DNA from: Verrucomicrobiota bacterium
GTDB lineage: Bacteria > Verrucomicrobiota > Verrucomicrobiia > Opitutales > Opitutaceae
Direction: 5' to 3'
DNA length: 64,000 nucleotides
NCBI GenBank assembly: GCA_023432225.1
Contig: JAEYUW010000040.1
Coordinates: 1 to 64,000 of the forward strand
The notes under the pieces were generated by a model. That model saw only the letters and a program-made list of their open reading frames with translations. It did not search any database and was not told where the DNA came from. The translations under genes were made by a program, and so were the position numbers. Shown one piece after another: positions 29,265 through 39,200 of the stretch. The stretch's first letter is position 1. The number at the start of each line of letters is the position of its first letter.

Positions 29265-29337
29265 CTGTAGCGGCGGTCTATGACCGCCGAGACGCGACAG
29301 GCATTGAGCAGTCGGCGGTCATAGACCGCCGCTACAG
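29265..29337. repeat. CTGTAG...CTACAG hairpin element (GCGGTCTATGACCGCC type)
   Basis: A 73-bp element, left arm CTGTAGCGGCGGTCTATGAC and right arm its inverted copy ending CGCTACAG. Similar elements are at 40642-40716 and 56100-56174. It lies between the phytase and receptor genes. Confidence 0.85.
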
Positions 29338-29361
29338 AAATGCCGATTTCGCTGCCGCGCC

Positions 29362-32142
29362 TCACAGTTTCCAGCGCACGCCGAAGTTCGCGCTCCAGCC
29401 GTATTCTTCGAACTGGCCCAGACGCGCGCCTTGGTTGGCGCCGGGACTGTTCAGGAACACGCGGAAGGGCTCGTTGGTGAGATTGAGCACCTCGGCGAAG
29501 ATCTCCCACTGCCGCGAAATCTGATAACGCGCGGTAAGATCGAGCTGCTTGAAGTCGTCGACGTAGAGATCCTGCCACGCTTCGCCGCCGAGTGGCTCGT
29601 CTTCGCGCAGGCGTTCGGAGCGGAAATTCATCGCGAGGCGCACGAACAGGCCGGCCTTTTCGTAGCTGAGACCGACGTTGCCCGTCATGTCACTCTGGCC
29701 GATGAACGGCACCTTCTCGCCGGAGCGCGTCGGGTAAGTGGCCTCGCTGTCGAGGAACGTGACGTTTGCCATCACGCCGAGGCCGTCGAAGGGCGCGGGG
29801 AGCTTCGTGAGCTGCTGCTGGTAGGCGAGCTCGAGGCCGGTGATGGAGCCGTCGGAGCCGTTGGCATAGGTCGTGAGCTCGTAGCTCTCGCCGTTGATGA
29901 CGAGCGGCGTGGGCGATTTGTATTCGTAGGAGAAGTTTTCGATCTCTTTGCGGAACACCGAAGCGGAGAGCACGCCGAGCGAGGGCAGGTAGTATTCGAT
30001 CGAGGCGTCCCAGTTCGTCGCCTCGAGCGCGGCGAGGTTGGGATTGCCGCGCGTGACCTCGAGATCGTCGCTGTTCACGAGGGAACGGAAAGCGGTGTCG
30101 CCGAACGACGGACGCGCGAGGCTGTTGGACCACGACGCGCGCAGCACGAGATTTTGCGACGCGTCGTAGCGCAGATAGACGCCGGGCAACCAGTTCGTGT
30201 AGCGGCGCGAGGCGGTGCGCGGCGTGGCGACTTCGTTGACGAGATCGAGCTCCTTGCCGGTGGTGGAGAACCTCGTCCGCTCCATGCGGAGGCCGGCGAT
30301 GACGTTGAGTTTGCCGACTGTCGTGCCGCCCATCGCGTAGGCCGCGAGCACGTCCTCGCTGAGCGAGAAGTCCTCGTATTCGCTGTCCTCGAAGACGCGC
30401 GCGCCGGTGAAGGAACTGCGGCTGCCGTAGAACGCCTGCTTCACCGCCTCCGTGCTGATGCGCGGCACGCGCAGGAACGGATAATCGCTGGCGGCTTCCG
30501 CGAGGTTGGCGAAGGTGAACGACGACGGCGCGCTGGTCAGCTCATACGCTTCGCTCTCGGCCGACTTGTCCTTGGCACGGAACAGCGAACCGAGTTTCAC
30601 GTAAGTCGGGCGCGCGGCGGACGCGAAATCGTAGCGCGCGTTGAAACCGAAATCGGACTCCTTTTCCGAGCCCTCCTCGTTCGCGAGATCGACACGTTGG
30701 AAGTTATACGACGCGGGGTCCATGAAGCTGGCGCCCGCGAGCTGGGTGACGCTCGCCGTATAAGGACCGTTCGCCGTGTAGCGGATGCTCGCATCGCGCG
30801 TGTTGCGACGGAAGCGCGCGGTGAGTTCGTCCGGACGCTTTTCGTTGCCCTCGGTGTAGACGGCCTGCGCGTCGACCGTCCAGGAACCGAAGCGCTTGTC
30901 GCCGCCGGCGACGATCGAGGTGACTTCCTGACCCTTTTCGCGGATGCGCAGCCGGCGCCCGTAACGGCGCAGGCCGGTGAACGTCGCCGAGTCGGCCGTG
31001 ACCGACGCCTTGTCCAGTGTGCCCTCGGTGAAATCGAAAATCGTGAGGTGGCGGCTCTCGGTGTCCGTGAAACGGTTGTAGCCGCCGCGCACGTAGAACG
31101 ACGTCGTGCTGTCCGGGCGCGCCTCGAAGGCGGCGTTCAGGCCGTAGCGCTCGCGATTGATCACATAGTCACGAAACTCGATCGCTTCGGGCGTGTAGAA
31201 CGCCGTGCCGTTGTCCGCGGGCGACACCCACGCGCCGCCCGTCTCGAAGTTATAGGAGCCGAACTTGCGCTGCTGCCACGTCGGCGAAATCAGCACGCCG
31301 AACTGCTGCGCGTCGCCGAAACGCTGCGAGACGTAGCCGTTGAACTTGCTGCTGAACTCGCCGCTCTGATCCGCGTATTGGCCCTGCGCGGTGACGCTCG
31401 CCGCGAGACCATCCGCATCGAACGGACTCTTGGTCTTGATGTCGACCTGGCCGCCGAGACCTTCGCCGTCCATGTCGGGCGTCGGGACCTTGGTCACTTC
31501 GATGCTCGCGAGCGCGTCGGTCGGAATGACGTCGAGCGCTGTGGCGCGCTCGCCGAGATCGGCACCGGCGAACGAACCGCCGTTCACCTTCACCGAAGTA
31601 AACGTGTAATTCAGGCCGCGGAGCACGATGTAGCGGCCCTCGCCTTGGTCGCGGTAGAGCGAGACGCCCGGGATGCGCTGGATCGACTCGGCCGCGTTCT
31701 GATCGGGAAAGCTGCCAATCTCGTCCGCCGCGACGACATTGCGCAGCGTCTCCGCCGCGCGCTGCTGATTGATCGCGCGCGCCGTGCCGACCGTCGAGCC
31801 GGCGATGACGAACTCCTGGAGTTTGACGACATCGCGATTGAACACCGGATCGAGCCGCGTCACGCCCTCCGCCGCCACGTCGAGCGACACCTGCATCGGC
31901 GCGTAGCCGACGTAGTTCACTTCGACGAGCTGCGCGCCGGCGGGCACGCCGCTCAGCGTGAACTCGCCGGTGGTTTCCGAATACGTCTCGACGCCGCCAG
32001 CCGTCACGCGGGCGCCGCCGAGGGCGAGCTTCGTGAAGCCGTCGGTAACGCGGCCGCTGATCGTGCCGGCGCGCGCCGCAATGAGCGCGGCGCAGACGCA
32101 AAGGAGAGGAATGAGAACGCGAAGGAGCGAGCGTGAGGTCAT
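29362..32142 (-). CDS. TonB-dependent receptor, Xanth-Caul type, phytase-linked
   Basis: Outer-membrane receptor of 926 aa. Signal peptide about 1-25. A carboxypeptidase-regulatory-like domain follows (about 27-110: TISGRVTDGFTKLALGGA), then a plug with the family signature NVVAADEIGSFPDQNAAESI, IPGVSLYRDQGEGRYIVLRGL, and the barrel ending in a terminal aromatic motif (NFGVRWKL). This signature marks the TonB-Xanth-Caul receptor group, whose members in Caulobacter often sit next to phytases. Here the neighbouring gene on the same strand is a phytase, so phytate or inositol-phosphate uptake is likely. The internal ATG gives a clean signal peptide; the N-terminal extension is rich in Arg and not plausible. 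Confidence 0.92.
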   Translation of the reverse strand: MTSRSLLRVLIPLLCVCAALIAARAGTISGRVTDGFTKLALGGARVTAGGVETYSETTGEFTLSGVPAGAQLVEVNYVGYAPMQVSLDVAAEGVTRLDPVFNRDVVKLQEFVIAGSTVGTARAINQQRAAETLRNVVAADEIGSFPDQNAAESIQRIPGVSLYRDQGEGRYIVLRGLNYTFTSVKVNGGSFAGADLGERATALDVIPTDALASIEVTKVPTPDMDGEGLGGQVDIKTKSPFDADGLAASVTAQGQYADQSGEFSSKFNGYVSQRFGDAQQFGVLISPTWQQRKFGSYNFETGGAWVSPADNGTAFYTPEAIEFRDYVINRERYGLNAAFEARPDSTTSFYVRGGYNRFTDTESRHLTIFDFTEGTLDKASVTADSATFTGLRRYGRRLRIREKGQEVTSIVAGGDKRFGSWTVDAQAVYTEGNEKRPDELTARFRRNTRDASIRYTANGPYTASVTQLAGASFMDPASYNFQRVDLANEEGSEKESDFGFNARYDFASAARPTYVKLGSLFRAKDKSAESEAYELTSAPSSFTFANLAEAASDYPFLRVPRISTEAVKQAFYGSRSSFTGARVFEDSEYEDFSLSEDVLAAYAMGGTTVGKLNVIAGLRMERTRFSTTGKELDLVNEVATPRTASRRYTNWLPGVYLRYDASQNLVLRASWSNSLARPSFGDTAFRSLVNSDDLEVTRGNPNLAALEATNWDASIEYYLPSLGVLSASVFRKEIENFSYEYKSPTPLVINGESYELTTYANGSDGSITGLELAYQQQLTKLPAPFDGLGVMANVTFLDSEATYPTRSGEKVPFIGQSDMTGNVGLSYEKAGLFVRLAMNFRSERLREDEPLGGEAWQDLYVDDFKQLDLTARYQISRQWEIFAEVLNLTNEPFRVFLNSPGANQGARLGQFEEYGWSANFGVRWKL

Positions 32143-32502
32143 GGTGTGCGAAACAAAAACGCGCGCACCCGAACCGCGCGGCACCGCTCGGTCAACGCGC
32201 GACCGGTCGCGTTGCCGAGATGTCACCGCGCCGAAGCGCGACCGTCACAAAACCCTCGGAGAAACGCCGGAACGCAGCGCGGAGACGCACGAACGACAGC
32301 CGAGAAAAGGTGGTCGCCGCCGTCCCCAGCGGCGACAGCGACCGTGGCACGCGCCCCATCGCCGCATGCAGTAGGACCGGCTTCAGCCGGTCCAAATGAA
32401 GCCTCACTCGCAAGTGATACAACCGAGCGAAATCGCGTGTGGGCCGGCTGAAGCCGGCCCTACTTTGTTGCGCGCGCGCCGCGGCATTGTTCTTCTCGCC
32501 CC
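32143..32502. other. 360-bp divergent region with hairpins, no gene
   Basis: Contains the promoter regions of the receptor (minus) and the RNA methyltransferase (plus). A hairpin GTCGCCGC / GCGGCGAC lies at 32313-32336 with the loop CGTCCCCA, related in sequence to the one at 40589-40620. A GTAG...CTAC element (next entry) occupies the right part. No other open frame here looks real. Confidence 0.7.
32371..32463. repeat. GTAG...CTAC hairpin element (CTTCAG type)
   Basis: A 93-bp element with left arm GTAGGACCGGCTTCAGCCGG and right arm ending CCGGCTGAAGCCGGCCCTAC. It ends 39 bp before the methyltransferase ATG, so it lies in the 5' region of this gene and not at a gene end. Confidence 0.85.
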
Positions 32503-33264
32503 ATGCCGCTCACCAAGGCCGAGATCGCCCGCCTCCGCTCGCTGCAGGACAAAAAGCACCGCGAGGCGCTTGGCCTGTTCGTCGTCGAAGGCGAGAAAGT
32601 CGTCGGCGAGTTGCTCGCGGCGAAGTTCCCCTTCGTCGAACTCTACGCGACCGACGCGTGGTCCGGGTTGGATTCGGGTAGGGCGAGTTCTCCGAACGAG
32701 CCGTCCCCGGTCGATCGCATTGCCATCTCCGCCGCCGAGATGGCGCGCATCAGCCACTACCCCACGCCCTCCTCCGTCCTCGCCGTCGGCCGCATCGCGC
32801 GCGCGCCGCTCGCGCCCGGCGCGCTCAACCGCGGCCTCACGCTGGCCCTCGACGGCATTCAGGACCCGGGCAACGTCGGCACGCTCTTGCGCATCGCCGA
32901 CTGGTTCGCGTTCGACCGCGTGGTGCTGTCGCCGGATTGCGCGGATCTCTTTTCGCAGAAAGTGATCAACGCCAGCATGGGCTCCTTCGCGCGCGTGACC
33001 GCCCACACCGCGCCGCTCGCCGACGCGCTCGCCGGCTGCACCGCCCTCGTGCTCGGCTGCGACCTCGCCGGCGACAACGTCCACACGCTGTCGCCGCTGC
33101 GCAACGTTGTCGTCGTGATCGGCAGCGAAGGCCGCGGCCTCTCGCCCGCCGTCGCCGCGTGCGTGACGCGCCGCGTGACGATCCCGAAGTTCGGCGGCGC
33201 CGAGTCGCTCAACGCCGCCGTCGCCGCCGCCATCGTCTGCGACAACCTGCGCCGCACGGTGTAG
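32503..33264 (+). CDS. TrmH/SpoU family RNA 2'-O-methyltransferase (RlmB-like)
   Basis: SPOUT-fold RNA methyltransferase of 253 aa that uses S-adenosylmethionine. N-terminal RNA-substrate-binding domain (about 1-85, LFVVEGEKVVGELL), then knot motifs: motif 1 LDGIQDPGNVGTLLRIADWF, motif 2 VVVIGSEGRGLSP, motif 3 IPKFGGAESLNAAVAAAIV. All three are intact. Odd: residues about 59-70 are encoded by a copy of a dispersed repeat (32678-32710), in frame. Odd: the stop codon TAG (33262-33264) belongs to the GTAG of the next repeat element. Confidence 0.9.
   Translation: MPLTKAEIARLRSLQDKKHREALGLFVVEGEKVVGELLAAKFPFVELYATDAWSGLDSGRASSPNEPSPVDRIAISAAEMARISHYPTPSSVLAVGRIARAPLAPGALNRGLTLALDGIQDPGNVGTLLRIADWFAFDRVVLSPDCADLFSQKVINASMGSFARVTAHTAPLADALAGCTALVLGCDLAGDNVHTLSPLRNVVVVIGSEGRGLSPAVAACVTRRVTIPKFGGAESLNAAVAAAIVCDNLRRTV
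32678..32710. repeat. GTAGGGCGAG repeat inside the RNA methyltransferase gene
   Basis: Begins GTAGGGCGAGTTCTCCGAAC. Twenty-six bases are identical to the intergenic copy at 54676-54701. In the gene it is read in frame as Gly-Arg-Ala-Ser-Ser-Pro-Asn-Glu-Pro-Ser between the N-terminal and knot domains, which are joined by a loop in this family. A neutral insertion into a linker would explain it. Confidence 0.75.
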
Positions 33265-33352
33265 GGCCGGCTTCAGCCGGCCCAGTTGGATTTAAGCTCG
33301 CTAGATCAGCGTGCGAACGAGATTGCCCTGGACCGGCTGAAGCCGGTCCTAC
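33261..33352. repeat. GTAG...CTAC hairpin element (CTTCAG type), supplies a stop codon
   Basis: A 92-bp element with left arm GTAGGGCCGGCTTCAGCCGG and right arm ending CCGGCTGAAGCCGGTCCTAC. The TAG at 33262-33264 inside its left end is the stop codon of the RNA methyltransferase gene. Confidence 0.85.
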
Positions 33353-33422
33353 CCACGTGCCACGCGACTGAAAGCAAACCCTCGCCGCGGCGACTTGGGC
33401 CAAAAGCGCCACGCCGCGCGCC

Positions 33423-33860
33423 TTGACTTTGCCCCTCGCTCACAAATCTTTGCCGCCCGTGCGTCGCTTCCGCCAACTCCCGCTCGCCTGCCTCGCCCTC
33501 GCGCTCTGGCTGTGGGGGACGCAGCATTGCACGCTGGAAGCCGCCGGAGTGCTTCATCACGCGTCGGAAACCACTTCCGCCTGCAACACGGATGGCGGCG
33601 GCCATTGCGTCGCCGACGGCTGTGACACGGTCGAGAACGGCGCGTATCGCGTCAGCGACTCCGCCGTCAACGTGCCCGCACCCGAGGCCACCTGCCCGGA
33701 TTGCTGCCTGTGCCTCGCGCTCCTCGCACCGCTGGCGGAAGAGCCGGTTTGTTTTGCGACGATAACACCCGTCGCCCGCGATCTGAATTGGGTGCCTGCG
33801 TGGCACTTCGCTCGTCGGACGGCGCCGCCGTCCCGCGCGCCCTCCGCGTCGCTCGCCTGA
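33423..33860 (+). CDS. Small Cys-rich exported protein at the head of a metal-efflux operon
   Basis: Protein of up to 145 aa. A signal peptide is seen near LPLACLALALWLWGTQHC, and the mature part has about ten cysteines and five histidines (CNTDGGGHCVADGCD, CPDCCLCLALL). The start is uncertain: TTG at 33423, or GTG at 33459 directly before the signal. I do not recognise the family; it fits a periplasmic metal-binding protein. It is the first gene of a block with CzcC-, CzcB- and CzcA-like genes. Confidence 0.6.
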   Translation: MTLPLAHKSLPPVRRFRQLPLACLALALWLWGTQHCTLEAAGVLHHASETTSACNTDGGGHCVADGCDTVENGAYRVSDSAVNVPAPEATCPDCCLCLALLAPLAEEPVCFATITPVARDLNWVPAWHFARRTAPPSRAPSASLA

Positions 33861-33974
33861 TTCGTCCCTGCGCGGACGGATCGGCTCCTTCCTCGCGTCC
33901 GCGTGCAACGCGGCACGCGCCTCCCTCTCTTCGCCGTGCGCTGTCCGCACGGCGCACTTCACCCAATTCTGTTC

Positions 33975-35240
33975 ATGAAAATCCTTCGTCTTTTCCTTTT
34001 CACTTCCATCACCGCTTCGCTCGCGCACGGACAATCCGCCGCGCCGCGTCGCGTCGACGACCTCGTGGCCGCCGTCGCGGCCCACAATCCCGAACTCGCC
34101 TTCTACACCGCCGAACTCGACGCCGCGCGCGCCGCCCAAACCGCCGCCGGCACCCGCGAGAACCCGTCGCTCTCCGTCGAGGTCGGCCGCAAACGCGTCA
34201 CCGATGCCACCGGCGCCCTCGCCGGCGAAGGCACCGCGTGGTCCGTGTCGCTCGCGCAACCCTTCGAGTGGCCCGGCCGGCTCGCGCTGCGCAAGGCCAT
34301 CGCCAACCGCGACGTCGCGCTCGCCGAGCTCGGCCTCGCGCGCTTCCACGCCGCGCTGGCGCAGCGCACGCGCACGCTCGCGCACTCGCTCCGCGCCGCG
34401 CAGGAACGCGCCGCCGCCACCGCGGACGTCGCCGCGCGCTACCGCGCGCTGCGCGAGCTGTTCCTCGCCCGCGACCCGGGCGGCATCACGCCGCTGCTCG
34501 AGACGCGCGTCATCGAGGCGCAGGAACTCGCGCTGCAACACCGCGCCACCGACGCCCAGCTCGCCCTCCGCGCCGCGCAGACAGAATTGAACCAGTTGCT
34601 CGGCCAACCGATCGATGCGCCCATCGCGATCGCGCCCGAGCCGCTGCGCTTCGCCGACGCTCCGACACCGGACGCGCTGCTCGCCACCGCCCGGGAAAAC
34701 AACTTCGAGTTCCGCTCGGCGAAGCTCGAACTCGAGCAGCAAGGCTACACCGTCGCGCTCGCACGCCACGAACGCCGGCCATCATTCACCGTCAGCCCCT
34801 ATTATTCCGAAGAACGCGCCGGCGACCGCGAGCGCACCGTCGGCGTCGGCGTTTCGCTGCCGCTGCCCGTCACCGGTCGCGCGAAGGCCGGCGTCGCCGC
34901 CGCCGAGGCGCGCCGTCGCCAGGCGGAAACCGCCGTCCTCGTCGCCCAGCGCACGATGGAGCGCGACGTCCTGCTCGCCGCGCAGCGTTACGCGGCCAAG
35001 GTCGCCGAGACCGCCGCGTGGTCACCGGATGCGATGCAGAAATTCCGCGAAGCCGCCGAACTCGCCGATCGTCACTACCGTCTCGGCGCCGTGCCGATCT
35101 CGACCTACGTCGAGTTGCAGACCTCCTATCTCGAAGCGATCGACGCGCTCTGCCAGACGGAGCAGGACGCCCTCGAAGCCGCCGGCGCGCTCGAACTGCT
35201 CACGGGCCGCGCGCTCATCGGACCGGAGGCGCAACCATGA
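33975..35240 (+). CDS. czcC: Outer-membrane efflux protein (CzcC/TolC family)
   Basis: Outer-membrane channel of a tripartite metal-efflux pump, 421 aa, typical of CzcC. Signal peptide about 1-20. Two repeated outer-membrane efflux domains: DDLVAAVAAHNPELAFYTAELDAARAA near the start, LAQPFEWPGRLALRK in the first half, VSLPLPVTGRAKAGVAAAEARRRQAE and LADRHYRLGAVPISTYVELQTSYLEA in the second. The ATG at 33975 gives the signal; the upstream 24 codons do not. Its stop overlaps the next ATG (ATGA). Confidence 0.92.
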   Translation: MKILRLFLFTSITASLAHGQSAAPRRVDDLVAAVAAHNPELAFYTAELDAARAAQTAAGTRENPSLSVEVGRKRVTDATGALAGEGTAWSVSLAQPFEWPGRLALRKAIANRDVALAELGLARFHAALAQRTRTLAHSLRAAQERAAATADVAARYRALRELFLARDPGGITPLLETRVIEAQELALQHRATDAQLALRAAQTELNQLLGQPIDAPIAIAPEPLRFADAPTPDALLATARENNFEFRSAKLELEQQGYTVALARHERRPSFTVSPYYSEERAGDRERTVGVGVSLPLPVTGRAKAGVAAAEARRRQAETAVLVAQRTMERDVLLAAQRYAAKVAETAAWSPDAMQKFREAAELADRHYRLGAVPISTYVELQTSYLEAIDALCQTEQDALEAAGALELLTGRALIGPEAQP

Positions 35241-36124
35241 AAGCGCACCACTGCCTTCCTGCTGCCTTCCTAGTGGCGGCCACGCTCGTCTTCAGCGGCT
35301 GTGCCAAGAAAGCGCCTGCCCCTGCGGCATCCGACGCTTCGAAATCCGCCGCGCACGATCACGAGTCGGACCACGATCATGACCACGCGCACGATCACGA
35401 CCACGGCGAGAAATCCGCTCACGACAAATCCGGACCGGACGAGAAACATGCCGAGGACGACGGACACGGCCACGCCAAGCCGGCGCACGACGAACATGAC
35501 CATGCCGAGCACGATCACGACGAACACGGGCACGGCGAAGCCGCCGGCAACGCCACGGCGCGCTTCGACGCCGATCGCGGTCTCCAACTGGCGCCCGAAA
35601 CCGTGACCGCGCTCGAGGTGCAAACCGCCGCCGCCGCACCACGCGCAATCGCCGCACAGTTCGAGGTAACCGCCGCGGTTTTCGATCCCGGTCCGCCCGC
35701 CCGCGCCAGTGCGCTGGTGCCGGTCGCGACGGCCGATGCGCTCGAGCGCACCCAACCACGTGACCCGGCCCTGCTCGCCGTGCGTCGTGACATGACCTCG
35801 GCGCTCGGTCAGGCGGAACTCATTCTCGCCGCGCCGAACGGCGCCAAAGTCGGCCAAGCCGTCGTGCTCACGCTCGGGAGCGCGCCGAGCGAGTTCCTGT
35901 GCGTGCCGCGCTCCGCGGTGCTGCGCACTGCCACCGGGACGTTCGTTTACGTGCGCGCCGGAGAATTCTGGCGCCGCACCGCCATCGAGACCGGCGCAGA
36001 CGACGGCAACTTCGTCGCCGTCGCCAACGGTCTCGCCGCCGGCGATGTCGTCGCGACGACCGCCGTCGAACACCTCTGGCTCACCGAGCTCCGCCTCACC
36101 AAAGGCGGCGGCCACAGCCATTGA
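35237..36124 (+). CDS. czcB: His-rich periplasmic adaptor lipoprotein (CzcB-like), short
   Basis: Membrane-fusion protein of a metal-efflux pump, 295 aa, short for the family (usually about 350-500). It has a lipobox LVFSGCAKK near residue 18-26, then a striking His/Asp-rich segment (about 38-105; HDHDHAHDHDHG, HDEHDHAEHDHDEHGHGE) that would bind metal ions. Then a reduced core: FEVTAAVFDPGPPARASALVP, a short helical stretch with no long coiled-coil hairpin, VGQAVVLTLGSAPSEFLCVPRSAVL and AIETGADDGNFVAVANGLAAGDVVATT. The lipoyl/hairpin region seems to be missing. ATG overlaps the CzcC stop. Confidence 0.85.
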   Translation: MKAHHCLPAAFLVAATLVFSGCAKKAPAPAASDASKSAAHDHESDHDHDHAHDHDHGEKSAHDKSGPDEKHAEDDGHGHAKPAHDEHDHAEHDHDEHGHGEAAGNATARFDADRGLQLAPETVTALEVQTAAAAPRAIAAQFEVTAAVFDPGPPARASALVPVATADALERTQPRDPALLAVRRDMTSALGQAELILAAPNGAKVGQAVVLTLGSAPSEFLCVPRSAVLRTATGTFVYVRAGEFWRRTAIETGADDGNFVAVANGLAAGDVVATTAVEHLWLTELRLTKGGGHSH

Positions 36125-36272
36125 AACTCATGCTCCACCGCATAGCGGAAGCCGTGAGGCTTTCGCGCCTGACCGGCCGCGAAATTCTCACGAATTCCGC
36201 TACCACGCTTCGTCACTCGCGCCCTGCGCGCGACGAAATCGGCCGCTTCGAAAAATCATTCTCCCTTCTTCC

Positions 36273-39200
36273 ATGATCGACCGTCTCCTGAATTTTTCCC
36301 TGCACCAGCGCGTGTTCGTGCTGCTGGGCACGCTCGCGCTGCTCGGCGCGGGCATCTGGGCCGCGTTTCACCTCCCGATCGACGCGACGCCCGACATCAC
36401 CAACACCCAAGTCCAGATCAACACCGAGGTGAAAGGCCTCGCGCCCGAGGAAATCGAGAAACTCGTCACCTTCCCGCTCGAGACCGAGATGAGCGGCGTG
36501 CCCGGCATGACCGAGCTGCGCTCGCTCTCGAAAACCGGTCTCTCGCAACTCACGCTCGTGTTCGCCGACGGCACCGACGTCTATCGCGCGCGCCAGCTCG
36601 TGAGCGAGCGGCTGCAAAACGCCGTCGAGGAACTCCCGCCCGGGCTCGCGCCGAAACTCGCCCCGATCACGACCGGCCTCGGCGAGATTTTCTACTACGT
36701 GATCGACTACGCGCCCGACGCGGCGAACAAGCCGCCAACTCGCGCCGAGCAATTGATGGAGCTGAAGCTCCTGCACGATTTCGTCGTGAAGCCCGCGCTG
36801 CGCACCGTGCCGGGCATCGCCGAGGTCAACGCCTCCGGCGGCTACGAAAAGCAAATCGTCGTCCTGCCGCGTCCCGACGCCCTGCTCGCCACCGGCATCA
36901 CGTTCGCCGACCTCGCCGCCGTCATCGCGGAAAACGTCGAGAACGCCGGCGGCGGCGCCGTGCAGATCGGCGGCGAACAGATCGCCATCCGCACCGACGG
37001 CCGCGTGCAAACGGCCGCCGAGATCGCGCAGCTGCCACTGAAGTTCCGCGGCGCCGCCGCCGCGCCGCTGCTCGTGCGCGACGTCGCCGAAGTCGGCATC
37101 GGCTCGAGCCTGCGCACCGGTTCCGCGACCCACGACGGCCGCGAGGCCGTGCTCGGCGCCGCGCTGATGCTCGCGGGCGAGAACCCGCGCGTCGTGGCGC
37201 GCCGCGTCGCCGCGCAACTCGAGGAGATCAAGCCGCGCCTGCCCGCCGGCGTGACGCTGACGACCGTCTACGATCGCACCGACCTCGTCGACCGCACCAT
37301 CGCCACCGTCGAGAAAAACCTGTTCGAAGGCGCGATCTTCGTGATCGCGGTCCTGCTCGCGCTGCTCGGCAACTGGCGCGCCGCGCTGATCGTCTCGCTG
37401 GCGATTCCGCTGTCGTTCCTCTTTGCGATCACGGGCATGGTGCGCTTCGGCGTGTCGGGCAATCTGATGAGCCTCGGCGCGGTCGATTTCGGCCTGATCA
37501 TCGACGGCGCGGTCGTGATGGTGGAGAACATCGTCCGTCGCCTCGGCGAGCGGCAACACGTCGCGGGCCGGCTGCTGAATTTCCGCGAGCGACTCGAGAC
37601 CGTGCTCGCGGCGGCGAAGGAAGTCGGACGCCCGACGTTCTTCGGCGTGTTCATCATCACGATCGTTTACGTGCCGATCCTCACGCTCACCGGCATCGAG
37701 GGGAAAATGTTTCAGCCGATGGCGCTGACGGTGATCTTCGCGCTCGTCGGCGCGCTGCTGCTGTCGCTCACGCTCATGCCCGTGCTCTGCGCCTACCTGC
37801 TGCGCGGCCGGATCGCCGAGCACGACAACTTTATGTTGCGCGCGGCCAAGGCGGCCTACCGCCCGGTGCTCACGCTCGCGTTGCGCGCGCGCTGGCTGTT
37901 CGTCGGCGGCGCGGTCGCGCTGTTCGCGCTGGCGGCGTTCGTCTTCACGCGCCTCGGCGCGGAGTTCGTGCCGCAGCTCGACGAAGGTTCGTTTGCCGCG
38001 CACATGATCCGCACGACGAGCATCGGCCTCGACGCCGCCGTGACGATGCAGGAGCAAACCGAGCGCGTGCTGCGCGAGAAGTTCCCGCAAATCGAGCACA
38101 CGTTCTCGCGCATCGGCACCGCCGAAGTCGCGACCGATCCGATGGGGGTGAACGTCGCCGACACCTACATCTTCTATCGCCCGCGCGAGGAATGGCCGAA
38201 AGACGAGCACGGCGACACGCCGACCAAGGACGAACTCGCCGCGCAGATGGCGCTGGAACTCGGCAAGCGATTCCCGGCACAGGCATATCTGTTCTCCCAG
38301 CCGATCGAGATGCGTTTCAACGAAATCCTCGAGGGCACGCGCGCCGACATCGCGGTGAAGGTTTTCGGCGACGACTACGCAGAGATCGAACGCATCGCCA
38401 GCGAGGCGCGCGAGATTCTCGAGCGCGTGCCCGGCGCGGCCGATGTGGAATTCGACGCGCTCGGCAAGGCGCCGATGCTCGAGATCAAACTCCGGCGCGA
38501 CGCCATGACGCGCTACAACGTCCACGCCGCCGAGGTGAACGCGACCGTCGCCACCGCGCTCGCCGGTGCCGAAGCCGGCGTGATCGTCGACGGCAACCGC
38601 CGTTACCCGATCGTCGTGCGCCTGCCCGAAAACCTGCGCGCAGCCTTCGATGAACTGAAACACCTGCCGCTGCGCTCGTCGCACGAGGAGGGTATTCTCA
38701 CGCTCGGCCAGGTCGCGGACTTCGTCGTCACGGAAAAGGTGAACACGATCACGCGCGAGTCCGGCCAGCGGCGCGCCGCGATCATGGTGAACCTGCGCGG
38801 GCGCGACGTGGAGAGCTTCGTGCGCGAGGCGAAGGAGCGCATCGCCGCGGGCATCAAGCTGCCGCAAGGCTACGCGATCGAGTTCGGCGGGCAGTTCAAG
38901 AACCTGCAGGAAGCGCGCGCGCGCCTGGCGGTGATCGTGCCGGCGGCGCTGGCGGTGATTTTCCTGCTGATCTTCGCCGCGTTTGGCAGTCTGCGTCAGG
39001 CGCTGCTCGTGTTCTCCGGCATCCCGCTCGCAGTGACCGGCGGCGTCTTCGCGCTTTGGGCGCGCGGGCTGCCGTTCTCGATCTCCGCGGGCATCGGTTT
39101 CATCGCGCTCAGCGGCGTCGCCGTGCTCAATGGCTTGATGCTCGTGACCGCTTTCAACCAGCTGCGCGAGACCGGCCGCGACGTGCGCGACGCCGTCATC

